A stretch of DNA of 26,688 nt, from positions 48,375-75,062 of the forward strand of contig DIRJ01000016.1 in assembly GCA_002427505.1 (NCBI GenBank), read 5' to 3'. This DNA comes from Mageeibacillus sp. UBA5439. Its GTDB lineage: Bacteria > Bacillota > Clostridia > Saccharofermentanales > DTU023. Numbering within the stretch: the stretch's first letter is position 1; each line of letters starts with the position of its first letter. This document shows positions 25,691 to 26,688 of this stretch, in pieces. The notes beneath the pieces were generated by a model. The model had not been told where the DNA came from. It saw only the letters and a list, made by a program, of their open reading frames with translations, and made no database searches. The translations under genes were made by a program, and so were the position numbers.

Positions 25691-26278
25691 TCACGGGCGC
25701 CTGCTCTCCACATAGTGCTCGATGGTGCCGACATTCTCCTGATAGGAATACAGTCTTCCTGCAGCTAAGCTGCTGTCTGCAGCAAAAGCTGAATCGTATA
25801 TGGTTGTTTTATCTGTGTTATATCCGTTAACATACAGTATTTGACTGTTGCCGGCAGCTTGAAGACCCAAATTACTTTGTGCAACTTCCTTGATATTCTC
25901 AAAATTATACTGCTCGGATAATTTGTTATTTAAAGTGTTGTTAGACATTTCCATCTCTTCAATGCGCTGTATCATCCCCGCGTTGAGAAAGCTCATCTCG
26001 GTAATACGTGCATAGCGTGTAACGATGAAGGAAACCATCCCTGTCATCAAGGCGAGGACGGTAATAATAGCAATACAGCTACGGACTCGTTCCCGGCTCA
26101 GGGCCTGGTATGTTCTCCTGATTTCTTCTTCCTGCTGCATCTGACGACGCCGTTTAATACGCCTGGCCTCTTCTTCAGCAAAACGGCGCTCCGGCATCTC
26201 CTGCGGCCTGGGAAGCCGGTATGCGGAATAAGCCCCCACCTTGCGGGCAAGATTACCATCTGTATCATATTGACTCAT
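25691..26278 (-). CDS. ftsL: FtsL-like bitopic division protein
   Basis: A 195-residue protein with an Arg/Glu/Gln-rich cytoplasmic region (1-65), one membrane segment (about 67-87) and an extracellular coiled coil (about 95-125) followed by ENIKEVAQSNLGLQ, a septum-initiator-like stretch. About 55 further residues of unknown role extend beyond it. FtsL proteins are poorly conserved, so the name rests mainly on this layout and on the position between rsmH and the PASTA PBP, which is the standard ftsL slot. The ATG overlaps the rsmH stop in ATGA. Its likely partners, FtsQ/DivIB and the septal PBP, are encoded in the same cluster. Confidence 0.82.
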   Translation of the reverse strand: MSQYDTDGNLARKVGAYSAYRLPRPQEMPERRFAEEEARRIKRRRQMQQEEEIRRTYQALSRERVRSCIAIITVLALMTGMVSFIVTRYARITEMSFLNAGMIQRIEEMEMSNNTLNNKLSEQYNFENIKEVAQSNLGLQAAGNSQILYVNGYNTDKTTIYDSAFAADSSLAAGRLYSYQENVGTIEHYVESRRP

Positions 26279-26688
26279 GCAACACCTCCGAATTCAAAAA
26301 CACGCAATTTAGCACTGCGTGCGCGAATATTTTTTTCTACTTCTTCCTCCGAGGCCTCGATTACTTTTCGCTGCGGTCTCCTGCCGAGAGCTTTCTTGCC
26401 ACAGACACAGACAGGAAATTCCCGGGGGCACTCACAGGGATCTTCCCATTTGGCAAAAGTCTGCTTAATCAGGCGATCTTCTAAGGAATGAAAACTAATA
26501 ATTACTACACGTCCTCCTGATGACATTAAGTCTGGTAATTGCTGCAACAGCGACTCAATTTCCTCAAATTCTCTATTAACGGCAATGCGGATTGCCTGGA
26601 AGCTCCGTCTGGCCGGATGTTTTTTTCTTCTTGCAGAAGCAGGTACTGCTTTGCTGATTATTTCTGCCAGCTGAGTTGTAGTTTTAAT
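26275..26688 (-). CDS. rsmH: 16S rRNA (cytosine1402-N4)-methyltransferase, C-terminal part
   Basis: The last 137 residues of RsmH (MraW); the frame is open to the window edge, so the N-terminal half lies outside. The visible part includes KKHPARRSFQAIRIAVNREF, the typical helix-rich stretch, then GGRVVIISFHSLEDRLIKQTF with the conserved SFHSLEDR motif, a CECPREFPVCVCG segment and a basic C-terminus ending NIRARSAKLRVFE. It overlaps ftsL by 4 bases. mraZ, which normally precedes it, would be outside the window. Confidence 0.95.
   Translation of the reverse strand: MKTTTQLAEIISKAVPASARRKKHPARRSFQAIRIAVNREFEEIESLLQQLPDLMSSGGRVVIISFHSLEDRLIKQTFAKWEDPCECPREFPVCVCGKKALGRRPQRKVIEASEEEVEKNIRARSAKLRVFEFGGVA

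Noticed and set aside
1..26688. Mobile elements, prophage genes, CRISPR arrays, tRNA or rRNA genes
   Set aside because: No transposase, integrase, repeat-spacer pattern or RNA gene was found; the gene content is core chromosomal except perhaps the left edge.

Overview
The window is a chromosomal segment of a low-to-mid GC Bacillota bacterium, probably an uncultured clostridial (Oscillospirales-like) lineage. The evidence is a division and cell-wall (dcw) cluster that includes sbp, a DivIB/FtsQ-type protein and a PASTA-tailed class B PBP, together with strong AGGAGG-type ribosome binding sites. No species call is possible. Every supported gene lies on the minus strand, so transcription runs from high to low coordinates. 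No RNA genes, mobile elements or CRISPR arrays were seen, and there is no gene-free stretch above 300 bases.

Region A (26688 to about 14859) is the dcw cluster: rsmH (cut by the window edge), an FtsL-like protein, a PASTA PBP, murF, mraY, ftsW, murG, ftsQ, sbp and ftsZ. It closes with a clear Rho-independent terminator behind ftsZ. Many genes overlap by a few bases or nearly touch. murE, murD, murB/murC and ftsA, often part of such clusters in Bacillota, are absent from the block. ftsZ has its own candidate promoter, a TTG start and a structured leader, and its product carries two C-terminal-peptide-like motifs.

Region B (about 14830 to 12048) holds nrdR and an OmpR/PhoB-type two-component system. 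A perfect inverted repeat lies between nrdR and the regulator.

Region C (12051 to 6773) begins with a candidate promoter and a lipoprotein with the HtrA fold whose catalytic His and Ser both appear to be replaced. It is followed, tightly packed, by nth, recG, rsmD and coaD. The TCS/HtrA-like pairing recalls envelope-stress systems such as CssRS-HtrA.

Region D (about 6761 to 2890) has its own promoter and encodes a DivIVA-like coiled-coil protein, D-Ala-D-Ala ligase and a MecA/PBP2a-like lipoprotein PBP. This is a second wall-synthesis operon.

Region E (2775 to 1) starts with an extended -10 promoter. It encodes a membrane protein with ExbB/TolQ/ZorA-like topology and a long helical tail, an unrecognised acidic/helical protein, and the first 16 codons of a third gene that runs off the window. 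This is the least explained part and the best candidate for an undescribed system.
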